A DNA stretch of 64,000 bases, from contig NZ_JNLE01000003.1 of NCBI RefSeq assembly GCF_000702945.1, positions 2,031,501 to 2,095,500 on the forward strand, read 5' to 3'. Made by a program: the position numbers and the translations under genes. Shown piece by piece: positions 1 through 9,178 of the stretch. The DNA is from Clostridium sp. KNHs205. Its GTDB lineage: Bacteria > Bacillota > Clostridia > Lachnospirales > Lachnospiraceae. The notes beneath the pieces are model-generated. The model did not search any database. It was not told where the DNA came from and worked only from the letters and a program-made list of their open reading frames with translations. Position 1 is the stretch's first letter. Each line of letters begins with the position of its first letter.

Positions 1-1
1 T

Positions 2-802
2 GAAGATGGAGGCATAAAGACCTTTTCCAGAGGTGGTTCCGATATTACCGGGTCCATTGTAGCAAAAGCAGTACAGGCAGATATATATGAGAACTGGACA
101 GATGTATCCGGCTTTCTTGTAGCTGATCCAAGAATTATTAAAAATCCTGAGGTAATCTCCACTATTACCTATAAGGAGCTTCGTGAACTGTCTTACATGG
201 GCGCTACTGTTTTGCATGAAGATGCAATCTTTCCAGTAAGAAAAGAGGGCATTCCCATTAACATCAGAAATACCGATGCACCGGAAGAGCCTGGAACAAT
301 GATTGTAAAGAATACCGTTCTAAAGCCGGAATATACCATTACCGGTATTGCCGGCAAGAAAGGTTTTGTTGCTATAAATATTGAAAAAGATATGATGAAC
401 TCTGAAATTGGGTTTGGGAGAAAGGTGCTCCGTGTATTTGAAGACAATGGAATTTCATTTGAGCATATGCCCTCCGGTATTGATACACTTACCGTTTTCG
501 TTCATCAGGATGAGTTTGTAGAAAAGGAACAGAGCGTTTTAGCTGGTATTGATCATGCTGCCAATCCGGATTCCATCGATCTGGAAAGTGATCTTGCCCT
601 TATAGCAGTTGTTGGGAGAGGGATGCGTCAGACCAGAGGGACTGCAGGAAGAATCTTCTCAGCCCTTGCACATGCTAACGTAAATGTTAAGATGATCGAT
701 CAGGGTTCCAGTGAACTGAACATAATAATAGGTGTCAGCAACAAGGATTTTGAGGTGGCTATTAAGGCCATTTATGATATCTTTGTACTGTCCAAGCTGT
801 AA
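2..802 (+). CDS. Aspartate kinase, C-terminal part (5' end outside window)
   Basis: Aspartokinase phosphorylates aspartate at the start of the lysine, threonine and methionine pathway in the cytoplasm. The frame is open from the window edge, so only about 266 C-terminal residues are present. The kinase motif FSRGGSDITGS is at the start and SYMGATVLHEDAI follows, both typical of the family. The last 150 residues hold two ACT regulatory domains (around VNVKMIDQGSSELNIIIGV), the usual feedback site. It ends DIFVLSKL. A hairpin terminator lies about 70 bp downstream. Family assignment is firm; which of several possible paralogues it is cannot be told. Confidence 0.95.
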   Translation, partial: EDGGIKTFSRGGSDITGSIVAKAVQADIYENWTDVSGFLVADPRIIKNPEVISTITYKELRELSYMGATVLHEDAIFPVRKEGIPINIRNTDAPEEPGTMIVKNTVLKPEYTITGIAGKKGFVAINIEKDMMNSEIGFGRKVLRVFEDNGISFEHMPSGIDTLTVFVHQDEFVEKEQSVLAGIDHAANPDSIDLESDLALIAVVGRGMRQTRGTAGRIFSALAHANVNVKMIDQGSSELNIIIGVSNKDFEVAIKAIYDIFVLSKL

Positions 803-873
803 GTCATTGACATAATATTTTTAATCAGATAACATTATGGTTAGAAGTGAGTATAATCAGGAATGAACATAAA

Positions 874-923
874 AAAGAGGGCGTTATATGGTAATCTTAC
901 TACCATATAGTGCCCCTTTTTAT
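874..923 (+). terminator. Hairpin terminator after aspartokinase
   Basis: An inverted repeat with arms around TTATATGGTA and TACCATATA, extended by GGGC/GCCC, is followed by a run of T. It lies between two convergent genes and may serve both strands. Confidence 0.8.
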
Positions 924-953
924 TTGCACTATATTCCTATAATAAATAGTTCG

Positions 954-1877
954 TTAACCCTTTCGTAATCTCTTGATTTTATTCTTACCCAATGGATTCT
1001 CAGATATTACAAGACCTGCAATGGTCAGAAGAGTACCAACTGTTCCAAGCAGTGTCATTTTTTCATCCAGTATTAATGCTGAAGTAAGGATAGCAATTAC
1101 GGGAATGATATAGATATAAATACTGGTCTTAACAGCTCCTAATACTTTGGTAGCCCAATTCCAGGTTACATAACAAAGGGCAGAAGCTCCTATCCCTAAG
1201 AATAACAGATTGGCAGCATGGATTGGTTTAATCAGCTTGGCCAGTTCGATTTCCGGACGGAATACAGGGTATAGGGGAATCATGGTAAGCAGGCTGTACA
1301 GAAATATTTTTCTGGTGGCAATTATCATGTTATAGCCCAGGTCACTGATCTTTTTCGTAAAGATTGAATAAATTCCCCATATAAAAGCTGCAGCCAATGC
1401 CAGTAAATCACCCATGGGATTTAGAGCTAGAGCTGCGCTGCCGTTATAGCTGATAAGTACGATTCCCGCCATAGCAGAGAGAAAACCCAGGAAGAAAGAT
1501 GGGCGGAACTTTTCATTCTTTAGAAGGAAATGTGCCATTAAGGCTGTGAAAAATGGGGCCGTGGATACGATGACTCCGACATTGGAGACACTTGTCATGG
1601 TTAGAGCATTATTTTCCATAAGAAAGTATAAAGTCACACCCGAAAAGCCAGCGCCGAAGAAGAGCCATTCATGGGATTTCTTTTTAAGAGTGACTTGGGT
1701 ATCTTTACCGGGTTTGATTAGCCAGAGTACGAGAAAACCGATCAGGAAGCGGTATACCAGAATTTCATAGGGAGTGAAATCCTTTAGAAGTACCTTGGTT
1801 GATATAAAAGTGGTACCCCAGAAGAGAACACTGAATAATGCAGCTGCATGACCTTTCAGGGAATGGTTTGAGGACAT
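954..1877 (-). CDS. EamA/DMT-family membrane transporter
   Basis: A 307-residue membrane protein of the drug/metabolite transporter superfamily, probably an exporter of a small metabolite; the substrate cannot be predicted. About ten hydrophobic segments are visible and it starts in the usual way with a first helix containing LFWGTTFISTKVLL, with a second EamA half from about residue 150 (AAAFIWGIYSIFTKK). I chose the ATG at 1877 because AAGGAG sits 7 bases upstream. The frame stays open about 240 bases further upstream, but that part is translated from a 17-bp tandem repeat and gives a meaningless Phe/Cys/Val-rich stretch. Single gene. Confidence 0.88.
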   Translation of the reverse strand: MSSNHSLKGHAAALFSVLFWGTTFISTKVLLKDFTPYEILVYRFLIGFLVLWLIKPGKDTQVTLKKKSHEWLFFGAGFSGVTLYFLMENNALTMTSVSNVGVIVSTAPFFTALMAHFLLKNEKFRPSFFLGFLSAMAGIVLISYNGSAALALNPMGDLLALAAAFIWGIYSIFTKKISDLGYNMIIATRKIFLYSLLTMIPLYPVFRPEIELAKLIKPIHAANLLFLGIGASALCYVTWNWATKVLGAVKTSIYIYIIPVIAILTSALILDEKMTLLGTVGTLLTIAGLVISENPLGKNKIKRLRKG

Positions 1878-1924
1878 AGGTAACTCCTTCTGCAGTGTGT
1901 ATAATTTGTTACAATCGCTTATTT

Positions 1925-2150
1925 TGAAGAACATAAAAACATAAAGGACATAAAAACATGAAGGACATAAAAACATAAAGGACATAAAAACACAAAGGAC
2001 ATAAAAACACAAAGGACATAAAAACAAAAAGGACATAAAAACATAAAGGACATAAAAACATGAAGAACATAAAAACATGAAGGACATAAAAACATGAAGG
2101 ACATAAAACATGAAGGACATAAAAACTTAAAGAAATTAAAAGCCTGAAGA
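1925..2150. repeat. 17-bp tandem repeat (about 12 copies)
   Basis: Imperfect head-to-tail copies of AAAAACATGAAGGACAT (plus strand) fill the spacer upstream of the EamA gene. Copies differ by a few bases. The array keeps several minus-strand frames open, giving spurious reading frames of 61 to 87 codons. Confidence 0.93.
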
Positions 2151-2209
2151 ACCTAAAACTTAAAAACTTCAAAAAACACTAAGTACTTATATGTATAAGA
2201 ACTTTCTTA

Positions 2210-2248
2210 AAAACTCACCGAAAGCCTGCTCAATTACAGGCTTTCGGT
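2210..2248 (-). terminator. Terminator of serS
   Basis: A perfect 12-bp stem (ACCGAAAGCCTG with CAGGCTTTCGGT) lies about 75 bp past the serS stop on the minus strand and is followed by a T-rich stretch in that direction. Confidence 0.85.
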
Positions 2249-2320
2249 CATCCTTCATAGCTTATATGAACAATTGCGTTACAATAAGTTATACCAGATG
2301 AAATAAGGTATGAATCAGTA

Positions 2321-3598
2321 TTATTTAATTACAGTCTTTCCACCCATGTAAGGCTGTAATGCCTTGGGAATATTAACGGAACCGTCAGCATTTAAGTTAT
2401 TCTCAAGGAAAGCGATAAGCATTCTGGGTGGAGCTACAACGGTGTTATTTAAGGTGTGAGCAAAGTACTTGCCTTCTTCTCCAACAACACGAATCTTTAA
2501 ACGGCGAGCCTGGGCATCTCCTAAGTTAGAGCAGCTTCCAACCTCGAAATACTTCTTCTGTCTGGGAGACCAAGCTTCAACGTCTACAGATTTTACTTTA
2601 AGGTCGGCAAGATCACCGGAACAGCATTCCAGAGTTCTTACAGGAATATCAAGTGAACGGAAAAGGTCTACGGTATTCTGCCATAAAACATCAAACCACT
2701 TAGGGCTTTCTTTGGGGTTGCAGACAACGATCATTTCCTGCTTCTCAAACTGGTGAATTCGGTAAACACCACGTTCTTCAAGGCCATGTGCTCCTTTTTC
2801 TTTTCTAAAACAAGGAGAATAGCTGGTTAAAGTCTGAGGAAGAGTCTCTTCAGGAAGAATAGTGTCAATGAATTTACCAATCATGGAATGCTCGCTGGTA
2901 CCGATGAGATAGAGATCTTCACCTTCGATCTTATACATCATGGCATCCATTTCTGCAAAACTCATAACGCCTGTAACAACGTCGCTTCTAATCATATAAG
3001 GAGGGATGCAATAGGTAAAGCCTCTCTCAATCATAAAATCTCTAGCATAAGAAATAACAGCGGAGTGAAGTCTGGCAATATCACCCATCAGATAGTAGAA
3101 ACCATTTCCGGCCACTTTTCTCGCACTGTCTAAATCCAGTCCGTTGAATTTATCCATGATTTCAGCATGGTAGGGGATTTCAAAATCAGGTACTACAGGC
3201 TCACCATAGCGTTTTACTTCAACATTTTCGCTGTCATCTTTACCGATAGGTACACTGGGATCGATAATATTAGGAATAGTCATCATGATTTTCTTGATTT
3301 TCTCTTCCAGTTCTGCTTCTTTGGTCTCTAACTCAGCAAGTCTTTGGGATTCAGCATTCACCTTTACTTTCATTTCCTCGGCTTCTTCTTTTTTCCCCTG
3401 AGCCATAAGGCCGCCGATCTGTTTGGAGATTTTATTTCTATCTGCTCTTAAGGTGTCGGCTTCCTGCTTCGTAGCACGGGCTTCTGCATCAAGGTCTATA
3501 ACCTCATCTACAAGACCAAGCTTGTTATCCTGGAATTTGTTCTTAATGTTCTGTTTAACGATTTCGGGGTTTTCTCTGACGAATTTAATATCTAACAT
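2321..3598 (-). CDS. serS: Seryl-tRNA synthetase
   Basis: Charges tRNA-Ser with serine; cytoplasmic homodimer. The 425 residues match the family length. The N-terminal long coiled-coil arm spans roughly residues 30 to 105 (alternating charged residues from DAEARATKQEA to EEKIKKIM), followed by a class II catalytic core with motif 2 (SPCFRKEKGAHG) and motif 3 near the end (NNTVVAPPRMLIAFLE). The ATG at 3598 is preferred over the one four codons upstream because GGAGG lies 5 bases before it and overlaps the earlier ATG. It is controlled by the T-box leader directly upstream. Confidence 0.97.
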   Translation of the reverse strand: MLDIKFVRENPEIVKQNIKNKFQDNKLGLVDEVIDLDAEARATKQEADTLRADRNKISKQIGGLMAQGKKEEAEEMKVKVNAESQRLAELETKEAELEEKIKKIMMTIPNIIDPSVPIGKDDSENVEVKRYGEPVVPDFEIPYHAEIMDKFNGLDLDSARKVAGNGFYYLMGDIARLHSAVISYARDFMIERGFTYCIPPYMIRSDVVTGVMSFAEMDAMMYKIEGEDLYLIGTSEHSMIGKFIDTILPEETLPQTLTSYSPCFRKEKGAHGLEERGVYRIHQFEKQEMIVVCNPKESPKWFDVLWQNTVDLFRSLDIPVRTLECCSGDLADLKVKSVDVEAWSPRQKKYFEVGSCSNLGDAQARRLKIRVVGEEGKYFAHTLNNTVVAPPRMLIAFLENNLNADGSVNIPKALQPYMGGKTVIK

Positions 3599-3764
3599 AA
3601 TTTCCTCCATTCATTACACTATATTTGGCTTATAAATGGTGAAAGCCTGAAAACAAGCTGCCTTTTCACCTGTTATTGTTACGGTTGCTGTTATGCTCTT
3701 ACCTTTAGACAGAAGATGTAGAACTGTTGATAATGGAAGGCTGCAGAAAAAGATTTAAACAATA

Positions 3765-4036
3765 AAAAAAATCCTCCGTTCCCATAAATAATTGGGACGA
3801 AAGGATTCCGCGTTGCCACCCAAATTGCCGTTAAAACAACGGCCGCTCAACATGGCAGGATAAAGGCTGCCACCCTTTCGGCTTCCTAACTTCATAAACA
3901 GGTATCTGGTTTATGTTTATTCACCGACAGCTCCAAAAGTGGAAAGATCTGAGCTTTCACCGATTTACACCAACCACCGGCTCTCTTTGGAAATCTCATA
4001 ATCGTAGCTTTTATCAACACCGTTAACAATATATTT
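3765..4036 (-). promoter_or_regulatory. T-box leader of serS
   Basis: Read on the minus strand, the leader contains the conserved T-box sequence GGGTGGCAACGCG (reverse complement at about 3810-3822), which binds the free tRNA acceptor end. Upstream is a Stem I-like region with AGAGAGCC and GGTGGTTGG motifs. A terminator hairpin follows the T-box (see next entry). In the known mechanism uncharged tRNA-Ser stabilises an antiterminator, so serS is expressed when serine charging falls. I did not identify the specifier codon with certainty. Confidence 0.93.
3769..3812 (-). terminator. T-box terminator hairpin
   Basis: On the minus strand, AATCCT and GTCCC pair with GGGA and AGGATT, followed by an eight-T run. 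Its 5' arm immediately follows and overlaps the end of the T-box, as required for an exclusive antiterminator. Confidence 0.88.
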
Positions 4037-4042
4037 GATTTT

Positions 4043-4070
4043 ATTATACACAAATTCTTAGAAATTACAA
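4043..4070 (-). promoter_or_regulatory. Promoter of the serS leader
   Basis: Minus-strand TTGTAA (4070-4065), 16-bp spacer and TATAAT (4048-4043) place transcription start near 4036, just before the T-box structure. The remaining 4071-4409 stretch shows no gene. Confidence 0.7.
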
Positions 4071-4409
4071 GGGATATTTACAGTATGATTGATTTTAGGC
4101 CAATTGAGCCAAAATATGTGGAGAAATATATCATAAAAGTATTAATATAGGGGTGTGAATGAATATAACGATTGTACATCGTAGATTTTAGCGAATTGAA
4201 TCTTCTAAGGTTGACAAAGTAACAAAAAAGAGATATAGTAAATATACTTTATAAAGAAGATTTAAAAAGTGCTTAGATAAGTATTTAAAGAGTAAGTTCT
4301 TCAAAATAAAATTTTAAAGCCTTAATCAAACTCATTTAATATGTCTATTTAAATCAGACAATAATATGAAATAAACAGATAACATATTTGAAAGGAAAAG
4401 GAACCTAAG

Positions 4410-5021
4410 ATGAATCAAAAAGAGAGAATGCTGGCTGGTTTGCCCTATAAAGCCTGGCTTGATGGACTGCCTGAAGATCGGATGGAAAATAAAAAGAAGT
4501 TATATGAATTCAATATGCTGCCCCCGGAAGAGGAAAATAAAAGAGAAGCCTTAATTAACGGAATACTTGGTAAAGTAGGGGAAAATGCGCATATTGAAGC
4601 TCCTTTTCATTGCGATTATGGTAAGAATATTGAAGTAGGAAAAAACTTTTTTGTCAATTATAACTGCACCATTCTGGATGTAGGTAAAGTGGTAATCGGA
4701 GATAATGTTATGTTTGCTCCCAATGTATCAATTTATACAGCGGGGCATCCCGTACATCCTGATTCCAGAAATACAGGTTATGAATATGGAATTGCTATAA
4801 CGATTGGAGATAATGTTTGGATTGGCGGCAATGTTATCATTAATCCAGGTGTTACCATAGGAAACAATGTAGTAATCGGCGCTGGCAGTATCGTAACCAA
4901 GGACATTCCTGACAATGTGATAGCAGTTGGAAGTCCCTGTAAGGTAATTAGGGAAGTAACTGAAGCGGATAGAAAGTATTACTATAAAGATAAAGAATTT
5001 GATGTTGAGGATTATCGTTAA
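4410..5021 (+). CDS. Maltose/galactoside O-acetyltransferase-like protein
   Basis: Transfers acetyl from acetyl-CoA to a sugar hydroxyl; cytoplasmic trimer in characterised relatives. The N-terminal Mac domain is seen (MLAGLPYKAWLDG...LYEFN) and residues 60 to 185 form a left-handed beta-helix of hexapeptide repeats, with the catalytic His region at TAGHPVHPDSR and the C-terminal SPCKVIREV signature. The length of 203 residues is normal. AAAGGAAAAGGAACC precedes the ATG. The sugar accepted cannot be assigned. Single gene followed by a strong bidirectional hairpin. Confidence 0.93.
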   Translation: MNQKERMLAGLPYKAWLDGLPEDRMENKKKLYEFNMLPPEEENKREALINGILGKVGENAHIEAPFHCDYGKNIEVGKNFFVNYNCTILDVGKVVIGDNVMFAPNVSIYTAGHPVHPDSRNTGYEYGIAITIGDNVWIGGNVIINPGVTIGNNVVIGAGSIVTKDIPDNVIAVGSPCKVIREVTEADRKYYYKDKEFDVEDYR

Positions 5022-5102
5022 TTTTTATATTAATAAAAACTATTGATTGCTTTTTGATTGATATAATACAATGAAGTTTTGTCGATAAAAAATGAGAATA
5101 AT

Positions 5103-5157
5103 TAAAAGGCTGATAGCAATCCTAAGCGAACTCAGGATTGTTATCAGCCTTTTAAAG
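5103..5157. terminator. Bidirectional hairpin terminator
   Basis: Long stem AAAAGGCTGATA-GCAATCCT with the matching AGGATTG-TTATCAGCCTTTT arm, flanked by A-run and T-run, suits termination of the acetyltransferase gene. Confidence 0.85.
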
Positions 5158-5289
5158 TAGTATAGAATATTTAATTCTTAGTGATTTTTCTATTGTTTGA
5201 TAGCTGAAAATTTTACTTGGATATCTAACAAAATTTGGTGTATAATGTGGATTAACAAAGAGACAACCATAAAACAGGAGGTAGATTAT

Positions 5290-5502
5290 ATGAAGGTTAG
5301 TGCCAGGAATCAGCTAAAAGGTAAAGTCGTAGCTATCAAAGACGGAGCGGTAAACGGTATTGTTACCCTTGATATCGGTGGCGGAAATATATTGAGTGCT
5401 ACTATTTCTATGGATGCCATCAAGGAACTTGAATTAAAACCAGGGTCGGATGCTTATGCAATAATCAAAGCAACTTCTATTATGGTTGGTGTAGATGATT
5501 AA
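5290..5502 (+). CDS. TOBE-domain molybdopterin/molybdate-binding protein (Mop-like)
   Basis: A single 70-residue Mop/TOBE domain starting KVSARNQLKGKVVAIKDGAVN and ending MVGVDD, the form called molbindin, which binds molybdate or tungstate oxyanions as an oligomer in the cytoplasm. The start is fixed by CAGGAGG 8 bases upstream of the ATG at 5290; a longer frame begins at 5197 without a site. A likely promoter (TTGGAT, 18-bp spacer, TATAAT) lies in the preceding 80 bases. No molybdate transporter gene is adjacent. Confidence 0.9.
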   Translation: MKVSARNQLKGKVVAIKDGAVNGIVTLDIGGGNILSATISMDAIKELELKPGSDAYAIIKATSIMVGVDD

Positions 5503-5535
5503 TTTTATTTTTTATTTATAAAACTTGAAAAACAA

Positions 5536-5582
5536 AGCAGCAAGCCCGTAGAAACTTGCCTCAGACTGTAGACAAACTATAT
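5536..5582 (-). repeat. Short dispersed repeat, copy 1 (inverted relative to copy 2)
   Basis: Minus-strand TTTGTCTACAGTCTGAGGCAAG, partly a hairpin (GCAAG/CTTGC) ending in a T-rich tract; a matching copy occurs at 6906-6958 in the opposite orientation. May act as a terminator. Confidence 0.6.
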
Positions 5583-5635
5583 TTTTGAGCCTGTGAAATT
5601 TTTTCAGTAAATAGGGAATTCTATGATAATTATTA

Positions 5636-5675
5636 GAGCAGATGGAGACTTAGGTGAGTGCCATCTGCTCTTTGA
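5636..5675 (+). terminator. Hairpin terminator
   Basis: AGAGCAGATGG pairs with CCATCTGCTCT across a 15-base loop, followed by TTTGACT. Confidence 0.7.
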
Positions 5676-5790
5676 CTATATATTCAATAGAGATTAAAAC
5701 ACTGGACGATGTGAAAAAGTTTACCGATAATACCGTAATGATATCGAGTACAATTTATGAAAAAAGAGACAAGAAAGGAAGTCAATCGAA

Positions 5791-6597
5791 ATGAAAATGA
5801 ATGAAAAAGGCCAAATGGTAGCACCTGCTACCTGTAGGATGACAGCCGAAGATTTTGAAAATAAAGATGGAACAAGTGTATATTGGTTAGGTGGTGGAGG
5901 AGCCATGATAAACAGTCATGGCACAATCATCATGATTGATCCCGTATTGGAAGGGTTTGATATGCCGCTATTAATTGATATACTGATTTTACCACAAGAA
6001 GTACCTGAGGTGGATGCGGTTCTGGTTTCCCATTCAGATAGTGATCATTATTCCAGAGCTACCTGTAAGAACTTGAAATCTGTGTGCAATGCATATCATA
6101 CAACGCTCTATGTGGCTTCATTAATGAAGGAAGAGTGTGACATTGATGGAAATGGGCATGATATAGCAGACCATATTCAAGTGGGCGAGATAGACATAGA
6201 ACTTACACCTGCAGATCACGCCTGGCAGAGATTGTATGAAAGCTATAATTACCGAGTATGGGAAGACAGAGAATGTTGTGGATTTTATTTGCGTACAAGA
6301 GATGCTAAAATCTGGTATGTTGGAGATTCTAGATTAATGGAATGCCAGCTACACATGGATCCACCGGATGTAATACTCTTTGATTTCTCAGATAATTATG
6401 TACATATTGGTTTGGAGAATGCATACAAACTAGCCAATACTTATCCTGATGCGAAGCTTGTGCTGATTCATTGGGGAACAATTGATGCACCAAATGAGAA
6501 AGCATTTAATGGCAATCCGCAGAATATCTTCGATCATGTAGTCAATCCAGAGCGCGTAATTGTGCTGGCACCAGGACAGGAATACAAAATTCGTTGA
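5791..6597 (+). CDS. MBL-fold hydrolase, UlaG-like
   Basis: A 268-residue metallo-beta-lactamase-fold protein resembling L-ascorbate-6-phosphate lactonase (UlaG) and related hydrolases. Visible features are WLGGGGAMINSHGTIIMIDP near the N-terminus, the metal-binding segment HSDSDH at about residues 81-86, a second metal-site region TPADHAW, IWYVGDSR, and HWGTIDAP near the end. The canonical HxHxDH motif here reads HxDxDH, so one histidine ligand is replaced by aspartate. AAGGAAG precedes the ATG. It stands alone, without ascorbate genes, so the substrate is unknown. Confidence 0.82.
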   Translation: MKMNEKGQMVAPATCRMTAEDFENKDGTSVYWLGGGGAMINSHGTIIMIDPVLEGFDMPLLIDILILPQEVPEVDAVLVSHSDSDHYSRATCKNLKSVCNAYHTTLYVASLMKEECDIDGNGHDIADHIQVGEIDIELTPADHAWQRLYESYNYRVWEDRECCGFYLRTRDAKIWYVGDSRLMECQLHMDPPDVILFDFSDNYVHIGLENAYKLANTYPDAKLVLIHWGTIDAPNEKAFNGNPQNIFDHVVNPERVIVLAPGQEYKIR

Positions 6598-6853
6598 TTG
6601 AGTTTATTCAGACGGGGATAGAGATAAATCGCAATTGACCGTGCTGAAAGCGAGGGATGCTTTTTGACTGAAAGTCAAGAAGATGGTTGGATATAGGGCA
6701 TGTTCTTGAACAAGTTCAAGAACCATCGCTCGCAAAAGAGCTCGCTCAACTCTTTAGTTTGAATTCCTTATTAGCTAAATATTCAGTACTTAATCCCATT
6801 TCATCACCACCATAAATTCAAATTTAGCATATTATATCACGAATAAGTGCGAA

Positions 6854-6897
6854 AGAACAGCATTGAATATTTATAAACATATATTCAATGCTGTTCT
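6854..6897. terminator. Palindromic hairpin, probable terminator
   Basis: Perfect 17-bp arms (AGAACAGCATTGAATAT and its complement) around a 10-base loop. The 6598-7066 spacer also holds repeat copy 2 at 6906-6958; I see no gene in it. Confidence 0.7.
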
Positions 6898-6905
6898 ATA
6901 AAATT

Positions 6906-6958
6906 GATTTTGTCTACACTCTGAAGCAAGCCCGTAGGATTTGCTTTTTTGTTTATCT
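6906..6958 (+). repeat. Short dispersed repeat, copy 2
   Basis: TTTGTCTACACTCTGAAGCAAG followed by a short hairpin (GCAA...TTGC) and a T-run; nearly the same as the minus-strand copy at 5536-5582. The pair flanks the UlaG-like gene as inverted repeats. Confidence 0.6.
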
Positions 6959-7066
6959 TTTAAATAACATATATCATGAGTATTAGCTATCATTATAAAT
7001 ATTTCAAATAAATTCGCTCAAATAACACGTTCAATAAAATGATAAAATAATGACGACTTAGGACAA

Positions 7067-9178
7067 TTACTGAAGTGTAATTTCAAACAGCCTTGCCGTA
7101 AAGGTCTTAGGCAGTCTTACAGACAGGCTGTTATTCTCCTTGTTGTAAAGATAATCACACTCTTTATAAGACGGGTAAGCACACTTGACATCTGCTACCG
7201 GGCTGCTTAAAACAGGCAGAGGAAGAACGCAGGTATCTGTCTCGCTGTTTCTTCTCCATACTGCTACGTAAAGTTTCTTTTCCGTTTGAAGACCTAAACT
7301 AACCCAGGTATCAGAAAAGGCTGATAATCCTAAAGGCCAGAAGGGCAGTGAGGTTCTGATATCTCTGCGGATTGTTTTATAATAGTCCAAGGCTTCTTTT
7401 ACCAGAACTTTTCGCTCCTCCGTCAAGTTCACAAGGTGACCGCTCTGATGGATACGAAGCAGCATTGCATTTACCATGTTAAAGACTACCTCTTCTTTGT
7501 CACCGGCAGTCATAGGATAGGACCAGATAGCAGACTGTTCGGGAGTTAAACCGGAGGGAGAGTTGGCAGCAATGGTAGCATATCGCTTATAATCATCCTG
7601 ATCACTGGTTGACTGGATGGAGTGTCTTGACAGCATGGCATAATCTATGCGAAGCCCGCCGCTGGAGCAGTTCTCAATAATAAGGTCAGGATATTTCTGA
7701 AAGATAGCATCCAACCAGGCAAGATAGGCTCTTTCATGGCCTAAGAGGCCGTCACCGAAGCTGTCTGCATGAAGCTCTGTACCAATTCCGGGTTCAATAT
7801 TATAATCCATTTTGATGTATCCCACACCATAATCTTTGATAAGCCTGTCAATTACCTCATCCGCATGGGCTCTGACTTCTGGATTGCGGAAATCCAGCTG
7901 ATAACGGGAACGGTCATATACCTTTTTGCCATGACGCATAAAGAACCAGTCATCCGGTACTTTGGCTGCCTTGGGGCAGTTGATTCCCATTACTTCTAAT
8001 TCCAGCCATACACCAGGGATAAGGCCTTTACTTCTGATGTAATCCGTTACTTCTTTAAGCCCCCCCGGGAAACGTTCTCTGGATTCTTGCCATTCACCAA
8101 CATTATCCCACCAGAAACCTGCTGAATACCAGCCTGCATCTATACAGAAATATTCACAGCCGGCTTCTGCCGCTGCATCAATTAGAGGGATTTCTTTCTC
8201 GGTGGTGGGATCAGCCCAGAGACAATTCATATAATCATTGAATATAATTGCCAGGGATTCATTATCTTTATTGGGCCGTCTTATTATTCTGCGGTATTTT
8301 GTCAGCTCGCCCATGGCAGTATCGAAATTACCGGCATCAACGCCTACGGATACCGGGACAGAAAGGAAAGTATCACCAGGAGCAAGTTCCTTGGACCAGT
8401 GGGATTGAATTTCAGTAGGGCCGCTTAAAGCAAGATAGAGATGAGCATTGTAATCGGAGATTTCCCAATGCCAGGAGCCGTTGTGTTCAATCTGCCAGAA
8501 GAGGCTGCTGCCGGTCTCTTCATTAGCCAGGTATCCCATGGGAAGGTATTCTTTTGTGGACCAGTTACCGGTATTTGTAATATTGACAGCTTTTGAGGAA
8601 CGTTGTTCCACATCGGGCTGTGCCTGAGGTAAACCAAGCTCTGAAAGGGTGTAGGATTGCCAAAACATTTCTCGCTGCCAGGCATTATGAGGAATTTTTA
8701 AGGATAACTTATCGTCTCTTTTTAAGATTCCTTCCTTATCGATTCCGTTATAATAGAAGGAGGAGATATATTCAAGGGTCTGGCTTTCATTGCCCCCGTT
8801 AACTACTTCACTGTAGGAACGAATAACAGATACGCCATCGTAGAATTGTATATGACTTGTAACAGTAACACCGGTTTCTTCATCTATTACCGTTATCTCA
8901 AGCTTCCGTCCCAGGTCATTACGGTAATCTTTATGAGCCTGGTATTTCATACGATATCCGGGAGCAGTAATAATGTATTTGTTACCATGGCGCTCCAGCG
9001 GTCTGTTGATACCTGAGAGGTTAATCTCCATTAGATGAAAGGAACCCTCCAGATTTCTTGATTTTATGTCGCTTTCATTGAAGGGGAGGGCGGAGAAGTG
9101 AAGCAGTTTTATTTGCCCTTCCTCTGTTATCTCAAGAACTATATGAATCTTATTCTCATATATTTGAATTCTTTCCAT
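7067..9178 (-). CDS. Alpha-galactosidase, GH36 family
   Basis: Cleaves terminal alpha-galactosides such as raffinose or melibiose. The 703-residue length and layout fit GH36: N-terminal beta-sandwich to about residue 300, a TIM barrel from about 305 with YFCIDAGWY, the nucleophile Asp in YIKMDYN (about D458) and the acid/base Asp in STSDQDD (about D526), then a small C-terminal beta domain. There is no signal peptide, so it is probably cytoplasmic. The start at 9178 lies 23 bases inside the end of the upstream DtxR-like gene, suggesting one transcript. No sugar transporter is adjacent. Confidence 0.93.
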   Translation of the reverse strand: MERIQIYENKIHIVLEITEEGQIKLLHFSALPFNESDIKSRNLEGSFHLMEINLSGINRPLERHGNKYIITAPGYRMKYQAHKDYRNDLGRKLEITVIDEETGVTVTSHIQFYDGVSVIRSYSEVVNGGNESQTLEYISSFYYNGIDKEGILKRDDKLSLKIPHNAWQREMFWQSYTLSELGLPQAQPDVEQRSSKAVNITNTGNWSTKEYLPMGYLANEETGSSLFWQIEHNGSWHWEISDYNAHLYLALSGPTEIQSHWSKELAPGDTFLSVPVSVGVDAGNFDTAMGELTKYRRIIRRPNKDNESLAIIFNDYMNCLWADPTTEKEIPLIDAAAEAGCEYFCIDAGWYSAGFWWDNVGEWQESRERFPGGLKEVTDYIRSKGLIPGVWLELEVMGINCPKAAKVPDDWFFMRHGKKVYDRSRYQLDFRNPEVRAHADEVIDRLIKDYGVGYIKMDYNIEPGIGTELHADSFGDGLLGHERAYLAWLDAIFQKYPDLIIENCSSGGLRIDYAMLSRHSIQSTSDQDDYKRYATIAANSPSGLTPEQSAIWSYPMTAGDKEEVVFNMVNAMLLRIHQSGHLVNLTEERKVLVKEALDYYKTIRRDIRTSLPFWPLGLSAFSDTWVSLGLQTEKKLYVAVWRRNSETDTCVLPLPVLSSPVADVKCAYPSYKECDYLYNKENNSLSVRLPKTFTARLFEITLQ

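Noticed and set aside
1909..2172. Several minus-strand frames rich in Phe, Cys and Val
   Set aside because: They are produced by the 17-bp tandem repeat and have no independent support.
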